The translations under genes were made by a program, and so were the position numbers. This document shows positions 17,362 through 30,022 of a stretch of DNA of 64,000 bases, one piece after another. This stretch comes from Escherichia ruysiae (GTDB lineage: Bacteria; Pseudomonadota; Gammaproteobacteria; Enterobacterales; Enterobacteriaceae): NCBI RefSeq assembly GCF_902498915.1, contig NZ_CABVLQ010000001.1; one strand, given 5' to 3'. The notes under the pieces were generated by a model. It did not search any database, was not told the DNA's origin, and worked only from the letters and a program-made list of their open reading frames with translations. Within the stretch, counting starts at the first letter, position 1; every line of letters begins with the position of its first letter.

Positions 17362-17694
17362 TTAGTTCGGGATATCGCTGGTCGGCTTAGCCGGAGCAGC
17401 TGGCTGAATTTGTTCGGTTTTCGCCGGAGCACTCAGATTTTCCCATTCGCTACCTTTATTGGTTTTGTTGCTGTTGATGTTACCCAGCACCAGACTGATG
17501 ATGAAGAACAACGTTGCCAGCACAGCCGTCATACGGGTCATGAAGTTGCCAGAACCACTTGAACCAAACAGCGTAGCGGAAGCGCCTGCTCCGAAGGAGG
17601 CTCCCATATCAGCGCCTTTACCTTGCTGCAGCATGATCAGACCAACAAGGCCAATTGCTACAATAAGGAAAACTACTAAAAGAGCTTCGTACAT
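17362..17694 (-). CDS. secG: Preprotein translocase subunit SecG
   Basis: 110 residues from the ATG at 17694 (MYEALLVVF), the family length; an upstream ATG would add 16 residues. Two transmembrane helices (about 2-24 and 52-72) flank the conserved loop GLIMLQQGKGADMGASFG. The tail is polar and rich in Ala and Pro. SecG joins SecY and SecE in the protein-export channel and aids SecA cycling. It is followed after 13 bp by leuU on the same strand. Confidence 0.97.
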   Translation of the reverse strand: MYEALLVVFLIVAIGLVGLIMLQQGKGADMGASFGAGASATLFGSSGSGNFMTRMTAVLATLFFIISLVLGNINSNKTNKGSEWENLSAPAKTEQIQPAAPAKPTSDIPN

Positions 17695-17873
17695 AATCAA
17701 CCTGTTCCTTGCGGAGTTGCCGCGTACCAATGCTTCAACCAATAAAGCGGGAGAATTTAATCTTTCCCACTGAAGCGGGTGTAAATACTAACCAAAGCGA
17801 ATGACCTTCGCAAGGGCAATTTTATTGCATTGTATCAACTGCGGAAAAAAACAGCAAAATAGATGTGCATAAG

Positions 17874-17901
17874 AAAAACAAAGGCGACAATCGCCGCCTT
17901 T
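17874..17901 (-). terminator. Terminator after glmM
   Basis: AAAGGCG (17880-17886) pairs with CGCCTTT (17895-17901). On the minus strand it is followed by GTTTTTC. It lies just after the glmM stop at 17922 and before secG. Confidence 0.65.
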
Positions 17902-17921
17902 TTAGCCAGTTAGTTATCGCA

Positions 17922-19259
17922 TTAAACCGCTTTTACCGCATCAGCGATACGGTGAGCAAACTCGGTGACCTGCGCTTCGTCTTCACCTTCGACCATCACG
18001 CGAATTAACGGCTCAGTGCCGGATTTACGCAACAGCACACGCCCACGGCTACCCAGCGCCGCTTCAACTTCGGCGGTCACGGCTTTAACAGACTCATGCT
18101 CCAGCGGATCGCCGCTGCCTGCGGTATAACGCACGTTAACCAGAATCTGCGGGAACATTTTCATGCCACTGCAAAGGTCGTGCAGGCTCATATGGTTACG
18201 CGCCATCGCCGCCAGCACCTGCAAACCAGCAACGATGCCGTCACCGGTAGTGGTTTTATCCAGCAGGATCACATGACCGGAGTTCTCTGCACCGATACGC
18301 CAGCCTTTTTCCTGCATTTTTTCCAGTACGTAGCGGTCGCCCACTTTCGCACGTGCAAATGGAATGCCTAACTGTTTCAGCGCCAGTTCCAGCCCCATGT
18401 TGCTCATTAATGTACCCACCGCGCCACCACGCAGCTGCCCCTGACGAAGACCTTCACGCGCGATGATATACATGATCTGATCGCCATCGACTTTATTGCC
18501 TTCATGGTCAACCATAATCACGCGGTCGCCGTCGCCGTCAAAGGCAATGCCGAGATCTGCTTTTTCAGCCAATACGCGTGCCTGTAGCGCACGAACATCA
18601 GTTGCCCCCACTTCGGCATTGATGTTTACGCCGTTCGGCTCACAACCGATGGCGATAACGTTCGCTCCCAACTCGCGCAGCACGTTTGGCGCGATGTGAT
18701 AAGTCGCGCCATTTGCGCAATCCACCACAATCTTCAGTTCACTGAGGCTAAGTTCGTTCGGGAACGTGGCTTTGCAAAATTCGATATAGCGACCCGCAGC
18801 ATCAACGATACGGCTGGCTTTACCCAGTTCTGCCGAATCAACGCAGCTAATCTCTTTTTCCATTTCAGCTTCGATGGCCTCTTCTACCGCATCCGGCAGT
18901 TTGGTGCCGTCGATAGAGAAGAATTTAATGCCATTATCGTAGAACGGGTTATGCGATGCGGAAATCACAATCCCGGCCTCTGCGCGGAAGGTACGCGTCA
19001 GATAAGCCACTGCCGGTGTTGGCATCGGGCCGGTAAAAAGTGCGGAAAGTCCCGCTGCCGCCAAACCCGCTTCCAGCGCCGACTCCAGCATATAGCCAGA
19101 AATACGCGTGTCTTTACCAATAATGATCTTACGGGAACCATGACGCGCCAGCACTTTACCTGCTGCCCAGCCCAGCTTCAGCACAAAATCAGGGGTGATC
19201 GGCGCATCCCCAACACGACCACGGATCCCATCGGTCCCGAAATATTTACGATTACTCAT
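17922..19259 (-). CDS. glmM: Phosphoglucosamine mutase
   Basis: 445 residues. It interconverts glucosamine-6-P and glucosamine-1-P, the second step to UDP-GlcNAc for peptidoglycan and LPS. The phosphoserine S102 lies in VISASHNP, the metal loop DGDGDR is near residue 240, and a C-terminal phosphate-binding segment RKSGTEPLIRVMVEG is present. The reading frame overlaps the end of folP by 8 bp, so the two are translationally close. Essential cytoplasmic enzyme in E. coli. Confidence 0.98.
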   Translation of the reverse strand: MSNRKYFGTDGIRGRVGDAPITPDFVLKLGWAAGKVLARHGSRKIIIGKDTRISGYMLESALEAGLAAAGLSALFTGPMPTPAVAYLTRTFRAEAGIVISASHNPFYDNGIKFFSIDGTKLPDAVEEAIEAEMEKEISCVDSAELGKASRIVDAAGRYIEFCKATFPNELSLSELKIVVDCANGATYHIAPNVLRELGANVIAIGCEPNGVNINAEVGATDVRALQARVLAEKADLGIAFDGDGDRVIMVDHEGNKVDGDQIMYIIAREGLRQGQLRGGAVGTLMSNMGLELALKQLGIPFARAKVGDRYVLEKMQEKGWRIGAENSGHVILLDKTTTGDGIVAGLQVLAAMARNHMSLHDLCSGMKMFPQILVNVRYTAGSGDPLEHESVKAVTAEVEAALGSRGRVLLRKSGTEPLIRVMVEGEDEAQVTEFAHRIADAVKAV

Positions 19260-20100
19260 AGCGTTTGTTTTCCTTTGCAGACAGAGTGGCTTCCACCACT
19301 CGCATCGCTTCTACGGTTTCTTTGACGTCATGAACACGAATGATGTGTGCGCCCTGCATCGCAGCAATAACTGCACAGGCCAGACTACCGCTCAGGCGTT
19401 CGGACGGCCCCACGTTCAGCAGTTGTCCAATCATCGATTTTCGTGACATACCCACCAACAGCGGCAGGTTGAAATGGTGAAATTCAGCCAGACGCGCCAA
19501 TAATGAATAGTTATGGTGGAGATTTTTACCGAAACCGAATCCCGGGTCGAGCAACAATTTCTCTTTTGCGATACCCGCCCGTTCACAGCGTGCTATTTGC
19601 TCAATAAAGTAGCGATTCACTTCAGCATAAACATCGTCATACTTAGGCGCTTCCTGCATGGTCTTTGGATTTCCCTGCATATGCATCAGGCATACGGGTA
19701 AACCAGTTTCCGCAGCCGCTTCCAGAGCGCCAGGTTCGGAAAGGGAGCGGATATCGTTAATGATGTGAGCGCCCACTTTCGCCGACTCACGGATAACTTC
19801 CGGTTTGGAGGTATCCACAGAGATCCAGACTTCGAATCGTTGCGCAATTGCCTCAACCACCGGAATAACACGTTGCAACTCTTCTTCAACACTCACTTCC
19901 GCTGCACCTGGACGCGTAGACTCTCCACCAACGTCGATAATCGTCGCGCCAGCGTTGATCATCAGATTCGCATGTTTCACTGCATCAATCAGAGAGTTAT
20001 GCGTACCACCATCAGAAAAAGAATCTGGCGTGACGTTGAGTATCCCCATCACGTGAGGATGGCTAAGATCCAGTGAAGTGCCCTGGGCAAAGAGTTTCAT
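19252..20100 (-). CDS. folP: Dihydropteroate synthase
   Basis: 282 residues from the ATG at 20100 (MKLFAQG). TIM-barrel enzyme that condenses p-aminobenzoate with dihydropterin pyrophosphate in folate synthesis and is the sulfonamide target. Visible motifs are ILNVTPDSFSDGG at about 20-32, DVGGESTRPG at about 56-65, and the phosphate-binding C-terminal segment GAHIIRVHDV. The known resistance position F28 (in PDSFSD) is unchanged. It lies between ftsH and glmM on the same strand, with a terminator-like hairpin upstream. Confidence 0.98.
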   Translation of the reverse strand: MKLFAQGTSLDLSHPHVMGILNVTPDSFSDGGTHNSLIDAVKHANLMINAGATIIDVGGESTRPGAAEVSVEEELQRVIPVVEAIAQRFEVWISVDTSKPEVIRESAKVGAHIINDIRSLSEPGALEAAAETGLPVCLMHMQGNPKTMQEAPKYDDVYAEVNRYFIEQIARCERAGIAKEKLLLDPGFGFGKNLHHNYSLLARLAEFHHFNLPLLVGMSRKSMIGQLLNVGPSERLSGSLACAVIAAMQGAHIIRVHDVKETVEAMRVVEATLSAKENKRYE

Positions 20101-20124
20101 GGTGTTATCCCTGGTATAAATTGA

Positions 20125-20158
20125 TAAGAAAAAACCCCGGAGCACGCCCCGGGGTTTT
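20125..20158 (-). terminator. Terminator after ftsH
   Basis: A 10-bp stem AAAACCCCGG (20131-20140) / CCGGGGTTTT (20149-20158). On the minus strand it is followed by a T-rich stretch. It separates ftsH from folP-glmM, although read-through is known in K-12. Confidence 0.85.
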
Positions 20159-20189
20159 CGGTACAAATACAGTCATCTGATGCGGGAAC

Positions 20190-22124
20190 TTACTTGTCGC
20201 CTAACTGCTCTGACATGGTGTTACCCGGATTTGGCGTACGTGGTTCATCAACCGGACGCGGCGCCTTTGGAGTGCCATTATTGTCAGAATTGTTAGATGC
20301 TCCCGACTCATCCCAACCTGCAGGCGGGCGTACATCGCGACGAGCCATCAAGTCATCAATCTGCGGTGCGTCGATGGTCTCATATTTCATGAGTGCATCT
20401 TTCATCGCATGAAGAATATCCAGGTTGTCGTTCAACAACTGACGCGCACGATTATAGTTACGTTCAATCAGTGACTTCACTTCCTGGTCGATGATACGCG
20501 CGGTTTCATCGGACATATGTTTTGCTTTCGCCACGCTACGACCGAGGAAAACTTCACCTTCTTCTTCCGCATACAGCAGCGGACCGAGTTTTTCAGAGAA
20601 GCCCCACTGGGTCACCATGTTACGCGCCAGGTTAGTCGCAACTTTAATATCGTTCGACGCACCGGTAGAAACATGTTCTGGTCCGTAGATGATCTCTTCT
20701 GCCAGACGACCGCCGTACAGGGTACTAATCTGACTTTCCAGTTTCTGTCGGCTGGCGCTGATTGCGTCGCCTTCAGGCAGGAAGAAGGTCACACCCAACG
20801 CGCGACCGCGCGGGATAATCGTTACTTTGTGCACCGGATCGTGTTCCGGCACCAGACGACCAATAATCGCGTGGCCAGCTTCGTGGTAAGCAGTCGATTC
20901 TTTCTGCGCTTCCGTCATCACCATGGAGCGACGTTCCGCACCCATCATGATTTTGTCTTTCGCTTTTTCGAATTCAACCATTGATACAACGCGTTTGTTG
21001 CCACGTGCCGCAAACAGTGCCGCTTCGTTCACCAGGTTCGCCAGGTCTGCACCGGAGAAGCCTGGTGTGCCACGAGCAATAATTGCCGCATCAACATCTG
21101 GCGCCAACGGTACGCGACGCATATGCACTTTCAGGATCTGCTCACGCCCACGGACATCTGGCAGACCAACCACAACCTGACGGTCGAAACGACCAGGACG
21201 CAGCAGTGCCGGGTCGAGAACGTCCGGACGGTTAGTCGCGGCGATAACGATGATACCTTCGTTACCTTCGAAGCCATCCATCTCAACCAGCATCTGGTTC
21301 AGGGTCTGTTCACGCTCATCATGACCACCACCCAGACCAGCGCCACGCTGGCGACCTACGGCGTCGATTTCATCGATGAAGATGATGCACGGTGCCGCTT
21401 TCTTAGCCTGTTCGAACATGTCACGCACACGAGATGCACCCACACCGACGAACATTTCTACGAAGTCAGAACCGGAGATGGTAAAGAACGGAACTTTCGC
21501 TTCACCTGCAATGGCTTTCGCCAGCAGCGTTTTACCCGTACCCGGAGGGCCGACCATCAGGACGCCTTTCGGGATCTTACCGCCCAGTTTCTGGAAGCGG
21601 CTCGGCTCACGCAGATACTCAACCAGTTCGGCAACTTCTTCTTTTGCTTCGTCGCAACCAGCAACATCAGCAAAGGTCGTTTTGATCTGATCTTCCGTCA
21701 ACATGCGCGCTTTGCTCTTACCGAACGACATCGCGCCTTTACCGCCGCCGCCCTGCATTTGACGCATGAAGAAGATCCAGACACCAATCAGTAACAGCAT
21801 CGGGAACCATGAGATGAAGATAGAAGCCAGCAGGCTTGGCTCTTCAGGCGGTTCACCGACAACCTTGACGTTCTTGGTCAGCAGGTTATCCAGTAGTTTC
21901 GGATCCTGAACCGGAATGTAAGTGGTATAACGGTTACTATCTTTCTTGGTAACGTTGATTTCACGTCCGTTGATACGCGCTTCACGAACCTGGTCGTTAT
22001 TGACCTCTTGTAGGAAGGTAGAGTAATCCACCTTACGGCCATTAGACTCGCTGGGCCCAAAGCTCTGGAATACTGACATCAGCACAACGGCAATGACCAG
22101 CCAGAGTATTAGGTTTTTCGCCAT
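20190..22124 (-). CDS. ftsH: Membrane-anchored ATP-dependent zinc protease FtsH
   Basis: 644 residues from MAKNLILW; an in-frame ATG three codons upstream gives the alternative 647-residue form. Two N-terminal transmembrane helices (about 5-24 and 96-118) flank a periplasmic domain. The AAA+ domain has Walker A GPPGTGKT near residue 192, Walker [10 protein letters not shown] and the second region of homology. The zinc protease motif HEAGH is near 414-418. It degrades LpxC, sigma-32 and damaged membrane proteins. The gene upstream is rlmE, the usual heat-shock pair. Confidence 0.98.
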
Positions 22125-22223
22125 GTCACTCAAGGGATTAACCTCTTATTACAACTGTGTTAAAAACAGCGTCAGGATACTCTATATCCAGCATCTTTCA
22201 AACTTTCGTCTGAAATCTCCCGG

Positions 22224-22853
22224 TTAGGGTTTACGCCCGGTCGCTACAATATACACTTCCCGCGAACGTGCACGAGAAGAGTCCGGCTTACGAACTTTGA
22301 CCTTCGTAAACAGGGAGCGAATTTCCCTTAGATACTCATCGAAACCTTCGCCCTGGAACACCTTCACTACAAAACTGCCACCCGGCGCTAACACATCACG
22401 ACACATTTCTAGCGCCAGTTCCACCAGATACATGGCACGGGGGATATCCACCGCCGGTGTTCCGCTCATGTTTGGTGCCATATCGGACATGACAACCTGG
22501 ACTTTGCTGTCGCCTACGCGTTCCAGCAGTGCTTTCATCACCAGTTCATCACGAAAATCGCCCTGAAGAAAGTCCACACCAACGATAGGATCCATAGGTA
22601 AAAGATCGCAAGCGATGATGCGGCCTTTGCCGCCAATTTGGGTGACCACATATTGTGACCAACCACCCGGGGCAGCACCAAGATCGACAACCGTCATTCC
22701 CGGTTTAAAGAGTTTGTCACTTTGCTGTATTTCATCAAGTTTAAACCAGGCACGGGAACGTAACCCCTTTTTCTGTGCCTGTTGAACATATTTATCGCTA
22801 AAGTGTTCCTGAAGCCAGCGGCTGGAGCTGGCAGAACGCTTCTTACCTGTCAT
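22224..22853 (-). CDS. rlmE: 23S rRNA 2'-O-ribose U2552 methyltransferase
   Basis: 209 residues. SAM-dependent methyltransferase of the FtsJ family, with the SAM loop [13 protein letters not shown] at about 55-67 and the catalytic set K38, D124 and K164 all present. It modifies U2552 in the A-loop of the large ribosomal subunit. It starts at 22853, diverges from yhbY, and precedes ftsH. Confidence 0.97.
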
Positions 22854-22979
22854 TTAACTTTCCCATTGGGATAACTCATCGTAACCAATTGCGTAAATTT
22901 TTACGCGCCTATTTGGTGATATATGGGAGATGGCGGTAGAATGACCCGTTTTCAATCCCAACGTAAGCAAAAAAATACG

Positions 22980-23273
22980 ATGAATCTGAGTACTAAACAA
23001 AAACAACACCTGAAAGGTCTGGCACATCCGCTCAAGCCAGTTGTTCTGCTTGGCAGTAATGGTTTGACCGAAGGGGTGCTGGCCGAGATTGAACAAGCGT
23101 TAGAGCACCATGAACTCATCAAGGTGAAAATCGCCACAGAAGATCGCGAAACTAAAACCTTGATCGTGGAAGCTATCGTGCGCGAAACCGGCGCCTGTAA
23201 TGTACAGGTCATCGGTAAAACGCTGGTGCTTTATCGCCCAACTAAAGAACGTAAAATCTCGCTGCCACGCTAA
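22980..23273 (+). CDS. yhbY: CRM-domain RNA-binding protein, pre-50S associated
   Basis: 97 residues from the ATG at 22980 (MNLSTKQKQHLKG); a longer start would add 19 unrelated residues. A single CRM domain with the GxxG loop in LLGSNGLTEG, and a basic surface. The family binds pre-50S ribosomal particles. It diverges from rlmE, which fits a ribosome-assembly role. A shared terminator follows before greA. Confidence 0.95.
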   Translation: MNLSTKQKQHLKGLAHPLKPVVLLGSNGLTEGVLAEIEQALEHHELIKVKIATEDRETKTLIVEAIVRETGACNVQVIGKTLVLYRPTKERKISLPR

Positions 23274-23361
23274 GATTATCCTAAAGTTACACACATTTTC
23301 TGTGTAAAACGAGGGATTTTCCGCAGGCAGGAGAGCAAAATGCCACGCTCTGTTCGTTGAT

Positions 23362-23388
23362 AAAAGGCCGCATAGCGGCCTTTTTCCT
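23362..23388. terminator. Bidirectional terminator between yhbY and greA
   Basis: The stem AAAAGGCCGC (23362-23371) / GCGGCCTTTT (23375-23384) with ATA loop is flanked by A and T runs. It can end both the yhbY (+) and greA (-) transcripts. Confidence 0.9.
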
Positions 23389-23428
23389 TTCTTTACAATA
23401 CATCAACATTTTGAGTATTGGGTAATTC

Positions 23429-23905
23429 TTACAGGTATTCCACCTTAATTACTTCAAATTCTACTTCGCCGCCTGGCGTTTTGATGACCACAACATCATC
23501 TTCTTCTTTACCGATCAGGCCACGAGCGATAGGTGAGTTTACAGAAATCAGGTTTTGTTTAAAGTCAGCTTCGTCATCGCCTACGATGCGATAAGTCTGT
23601 TCTTCATCAGAATCCAGATTCAACACCGTTACGGTAGCACCAAAAATAACGCGGCCATTGTTTGGCATTTTGGTAACATCAATCACCTGCGCGTTCGACA
23701 GCTTGGCTTCGATGTCTTTGATACGGCCTTCGCAGAAGCCCTGCTGTTCACGCGCAGCGTGATATTCAGCATTCTCTTTCAGGTCGCCATGTTCACGCGC
23801 TTCCGCGATAGCAGCAATGATTTCAGGACGGCGCACAGATTTCAGAAAATCCAGCTCTTCGCGTAATTTTTCAGCGCCGCGTAAGGTCATCGGAATAGCT
23901 TGCAT
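23429..23905 (-). CDS. greA: Transcription elongation factor GreA
   Basis: 158 residues. An N-terminal antiparallel coiled coil (about 1-75) carries the acidic tip [10 protein letters not shown] with D41 and E44, which enters the RNA polymerase secondary channel and stimulates transcript cleavage. A C-terminal FKBP-like domain follows. It frees backtracked polymerase. The leader contains a terminator that yields the GraL RNA, and a sigma-E-type promoter lies further upstream. Confidence 0.98.
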
Positions 23906-24001
23906 TTGTTATACCTCTTGAATATTCCTGATGGGGCGAGTCTCCACCCACCCCGGCTGTTCGGTCAGCCCGGCATAACTCCTCACCAGGCCAGAAGCAA
24001 A

Positions 24002-24042
24002 AAAATACCGACCCGGAAACAGGTTCCAGGTCAGCTACAATT
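24002..24042 (-). ncRNA. graL: GraL leader RNA of greA
   Basis: In the greA leader, about 100 bp before the start codon, the minus strand has the stem GACCTGGAA / TTCCGGGTC followed by GGTATTTTTTT, an intrinsic terminator. In K-12 premature termination here gives the small RNA GraL. The 5' limit given is approximate and assumes initiation a few bases after the -10 box at 24048-24052. Confidence 0.65.
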
Positions 24043-24047
24043 CACAT

Positions 24048-24075
24048 TTTGATGATCATTTTACCCTGAAGTTCC
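24048..24075 (-). promoter_or_regulatory. Sigma-E-type promoter of greA
   Basis: On the minus strand, GGAACTT (24075-24069), 16 bp, and TCAAA (24052-24048) match the sigma-E -35 and -10 elements closely. A sigma-E greA promoter is known in K-12. It would link transcription quality control to envelope stress. Confidence 0.75.
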
Positions 24076-24151
24076 CGAAGGGTCATCGTTTACTTTATAG
24101 GGCGTTGCGCCGTAGTATGACGGCTCGATTCCAGGTTGTTAGCGCGAGATT

Positions 24152-25585
<1,434 letters not shown>

Positions 25586-25592
25586 TCAAAAA

Positions 25593-25619
25593 GAAACCCC
25601 GGCGCATGGTCGGGGTTTC
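25593..25619 (+). terminator. Hairpin after dacB
   Basis: GAAACCCCG (25593-25601) pairs with CGGGGTTTC (25611-25619). It lies between the convergent genes dacB and obgE and probably ends both transcripts; on the minus strand it is followed by T-rich sequence. Confidence 0.75.
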
Positions 25620-25648
25620 AGATTATTGACAAAGTGCGCTTTGTTTAT

Positions 25649-25673
25649 GCCTGATAAGCGTAGCGCATCAGGC
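25649..25673. repeat. REP element
   Basis: GCCTGATAAGCG-TA-GCGCATCAGGC is a REP (PU) palindrome. Its left flank shares AAAGTGCGCTTTGTTTATGCC with the REP at 3781. It sits between dacB and obgE. Confidence 0.75.
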
Positions 25674-25696
25674 TATTTGGCGTTTGTCATCAGTAA

Positions 25697-26884
<1,188 letters not shown>

Positions 26885-27850
26885 TCATTCGCCTGCGCGG
26901 GGTTGCGATACCACCGTTGTATGCTTACGTAATCCGCCCCAAATACGATGACCAATGGCGGAATACATCGCGCCCGCAACCACGACAAACGCACCGAGAT
27001 AACCTAAAAGGTTTAACATCGGTCTGGCGAAGAAATCGGGCCAGGCCAGTGATAAAAGATCTGAAAAAAACAGCGTAAACAGTGGGGTGAGCGTGATTAT
27101 CGCGCTCACCTGCGCTGCCTGCCAGCGAGCCATCGCTTCCGCCAGGGCGCCATATCCTACCAATGTATTCAGTCCGCAAAAAATTAAACATGCGAGCTGC
27201 CAGTGGCTAAGCTGCGCTATCACCCCAGGCTTTGCCAGAGGGAAGAGCGCAATTGTACATAAAGTGTACAGTAAAAACAGGATCTGCGGTGAGGCCAGCC
27301 GACGCAATAAAACCTTTTGCGCCACGCCATAACTCACCCAAACCGTCGCCGCACCGACCCCAAAGATAACTCCCCAGGTGTAATCGGTGAGCTTTGTAAA
27401 TATCTCGACCAGACTGGTGTTAAAGAACATCACCAGGCCGCTCAGGAGCATCAATGCTCCCACAACCTGGGTGCTGCGCATTTTCTCTTTCAGGATAAAT
27501 ACGCTGGCAACCATCATGCCAACCGGCGAGAGTTGCCCAATCACCTGCGAGGCGGTCGGACTCAGGTATTGCAAGGATGAGCTGAACAGGATGAAGTTCC
27601 CAAACAGCCCGGCAGTCGCCACTGCCAACAAAATCAACCAGCGTGGCTTACGAAACACGCGTAATGGCGGCAGCTTCTTCTTCACCGCAAGAATGGCACC
27701 AAGGCCAATACTCGCCATCAAGAAACGGTAAAACACAATTGTCGGAGGTTCCATCACCTCCAGCACCTGCTTCATTGCGATTGGCAACGCCCCCCAGCAA
27801 ATTGCTGTGGTGAGCGCCAAAAGAATGCCAATGCCTGCCTGCTGCTTCAT
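26885..27850 (-). CDS. yhbE: EamA-family inner-membrane transporter
   Basis: 321 residues. Ten predicted transmembrane segments in two EamA repeats (about 7-140 and 155-290), with a conserved CWGALPIAMK start. Drug/metabolite-transporter superfamily; the substrate is unknown. It lies between rpmA and obgE on the same strand, an arrangement conserved in E. coli, but no functional tie is evident. Confidence 0.9.
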   Translation of the reverse strand: MKQQAGIGILLALTTAICWGALPIAMKQVLEVMEPPTIVFYRFLMASIGLGAILAVKKKLPPLRVFRKPRWLILLAVATAGLFGNFILFSSSLQYLSPTASQVIGQLSPVGMMVASVFILKEKMRSTQVVGALMLLSGLVMFFNTSLVEIFTKLTDYTWGVIFGVGAATVWVSYGVAQKVLLRRLASPQILFLLYTLCTIALFPLAKPGVIAQLSHWQLACLIFCGLNTLVGYGALAEAMARWQAAQVSAIITLTPLFTLFFSDLLSLAWPDFFARPMLNLLGYLGAFVVVAGAMYSAIGHRIWGGLRKHTTVVSQPRAGE

Positions 27851-27919
27851 ACCGTATTCCCTGCAAAACGCATTTGCGGATTAACGCCGCACGATGCGCA
27901 TTTTTACCGGCTATCGAAT

Positions 27920-27951
27920 GTAAAAAGCCCCGCAACGTGTTGCGGGGCTTT
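27920..27951 (-). terminator. Terminator after rpmA
   Basis: A 12-bp stem AAAGCCCCGCAA / TTGCGGGGCTTT with a CGTG loop. On the minus strand it is followed by TTTTTACA. It ends the rplU-rpmA transcript, probably with read-through into yhbE-obgE. Confidence 0.9.
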
Positions 27952-27976
27952 CATCCGTTACCGGGACGCGAAAAAC

Positions 27977-28234
27977 TTATTCAGCTTCGATGCTGATAAA
28001 TTTACGGTTTTTCGGGCCTTTAACTTCGAATTTCACTTTACCGTCTGCTTTAGCAAACAGAGTGTGGTCACGACCGCAACCTACGTTAGTGCCAGCGTGG
28101 AATTTGGTGCCACGTTGACGAACGATGATGCTACCCGCCAGAACGGATTCGCCACCGAAACGCTTAACGCCCAGGCGTTTAGCTTCTGAATCGCGACCGT
28201 TACGTGTGGAGCCGCCAGCCTTTTTATGTGCCAT
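27977..28234 (-). CDS. rpmA: 50S ribosomal protein L27
   Basis: 85 residues starting MAHKKAGGSTRNGRDSEAKR. The flexible basic N-terminus reaches the peptidyl-transferase centre. There is no cleavable N-terminal extension of the Firmicutes type. It follows rplU after 20 bp. Confidence 0.98.
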   Translation of the reverse strand: MAHKKAGGSTRNGRDSEAKRLGVKRFGGESVLAGSIIVRQRGTKFHAGTNVGCGRDHTLFAKADGKVKFEVKGPKNRKFISIEAE

Positions 28235-28254
28235 TTGAAATCTCTCCTCAGGTC

Positions 28255-28602
<348 letters not shown>

Positions 28603-28824
28603 TCAGAGTGCGCTATAAATATTCACAATAGGGCGCGAATATTACGCAAAACGCACGCCTTTGACAAGTGCTACAGTCAATACACGAAGAAAAAAAACAC
28701 AACTTGTACGGTAACGTTTATCTGTGCCATTTTTTCAGTACAATCACCCTATATTCCTAACCATAAACCCTAAGTTGCCTTTGTTCACAGTAAGGTAATC
28801 GGGGCGAAAAGCCCGGCTTTTGCG

Positions 28825-29796
28825 ATGAATTTAGAAAAAATCAATGAGTTAACCGCGCAAGATATGGCGGGTGTTAATGCGGCAATCCTTGAGCAGCTTA
28901 ATTCCGACGTCCAACTGATCAATCAGTTAGGCTATTACATCGTCAGCGGCGGCGGTAAACGTATTCGTCCGATGATTGCTGTACTGGCTGCACGAGCTGT
29001 TGGCTATGAGGGAAATGCGCATGTCACCATTGCCGCTCTGATCGAGTTTATCCACACAGCGACTCTGCTACACGACGACGTTGTGGATGAATCAGATATG
29101 CGCCGTGGTAAAGCTACCGCCAACGCCGCGTTTGGCAATGCCGCCAGCGTGCTGGTAGGCGATTTTATTTACACCCGCGCGTTCCAGATGATGACCAGCC
29201 TCGGCTCGCTCAAAGTGCTGGAAGTGATGTCCGAAGCCGTAAACGTCATTGCAGAAGGTGAAGTTCTGCAACTGATGAACGTTAACGACCCGGATATCAC
29301 CGAAGAAAACTACATGCGCGTTATCTACAGCAAAACTGCACGTCTGTTTGAGGCTGCTGCGCAGTGTTCCGGGATTCTGGCAGGATGTACACCGGAAGAG
29401 GAAAAAGGCCTGCAGGATTATGGACGTTACCTCGGCACCGCTTTTCAGCTCATCGACGATTTGCTCGATTACAGCGCCGATGGTGAACAGTTAGGTAAAA
29501 ACGTCGGGGACGATCTGAACGAAGGTAAACCGACGCTGCCGCTGCTACATGCGATGCATAATGGTACACCGGAGCAGGCGCAAATGATCCGTACTGCTAT
29601 TGAGCAAGGCAACGGGCGTCATCTTCTGGAACCAGTTCTGGAAGCAATGAACGCGTGTGGATCTCTTGAATGGACGCGTCAGCGTGCCGAGGAAGAGGCA
29701 GACAAAGCCATCGAAGCGTTACAGATACTCCCGGATACCCCGTGGCGAGAGGCGTTAATCGGCCTTGCACATATCGCGGTTCAACGCGATCGTTAA
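28825..29796 (+). CDS. ispB: Octaprenyl diphosphate synthase
   Basis: 323 residues. All-alpha trans-prenyltransferase with the two aspartate-rich motifs DDVVD (in LLHDDVVDESDMRRG, near 84) and DDLLD (in QLIDDLLDYS, near 211). It makes the C40 side chain of ubiquinone and menaquinone, is essential, and acts in the cytoplasm. The start ATG at 28825 gives the known length. Confidence 0.97.
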   Translation: MNLEKINELTAQDMAGVNAAILEQLNSDVQLINQLGYYIVSGGGKRIRPMIAVLAARAVGYEGNAHVTIAALIEFIHTATLLHDDVVDESDMRRGKATANAAFGNAASVLVGDFIYTRAFQMMTSLGSLKVLEVMSEAVNVIAEGEVLQLMNVNDPDITEENYMRVIYSKTARLFEAAAQCSGILAGCTPEEEKGLQDYGRYLGTAFQLIDDLLDYSADGEQLGKNVGDDLNEGKPTLPLLHAMHNGTPEQAQMIRTAIEQGNGRHLLEPVLEAMNACGSLEWTRQRAEEEADKAIEALQILPDTPWREALIGLAHIAVQRDR

Positions 29797-29806
29797 TTCC
29801 TTCCCT

Positions 29807-29831
29807 TTATCCCGCGCATTGCGCGGGATAA
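29807..29831 (+). terminator. Hairpin after ispB
   Basis: The stem TTATCCCGCGC / GCGCGGGATAA with ATT loop lies 10 bp after the ispB stop. It lacks a good T-run. Confidence 0.65.
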
Positions 29832-30022
29832 CTCCAGTAAGTTCCATAAAAACACTTATTCAGTGCAATACCATCTGAATAATCAGCTGTTTGTCTTTAT
29901 ATATTCTGAATCTTCACACTATTTACATGAACTTTTTAGAGCAATGCGCCATCAGGAGTATAGTGATGCTCGATAGAACACATGTTCTGAATGAAAGCGA
30001 CTAACTTAAGGAGTGAGGCAAG

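Noticed and set aside
17176..17562. 128-codon plus-strand ORF spanning the tRNA and secG
   Set aside because: It reads through the leuU tRNA and antisense to secG. The apparent motif GTEDGTRTHKPVRA is simply the translated tRNA complement.
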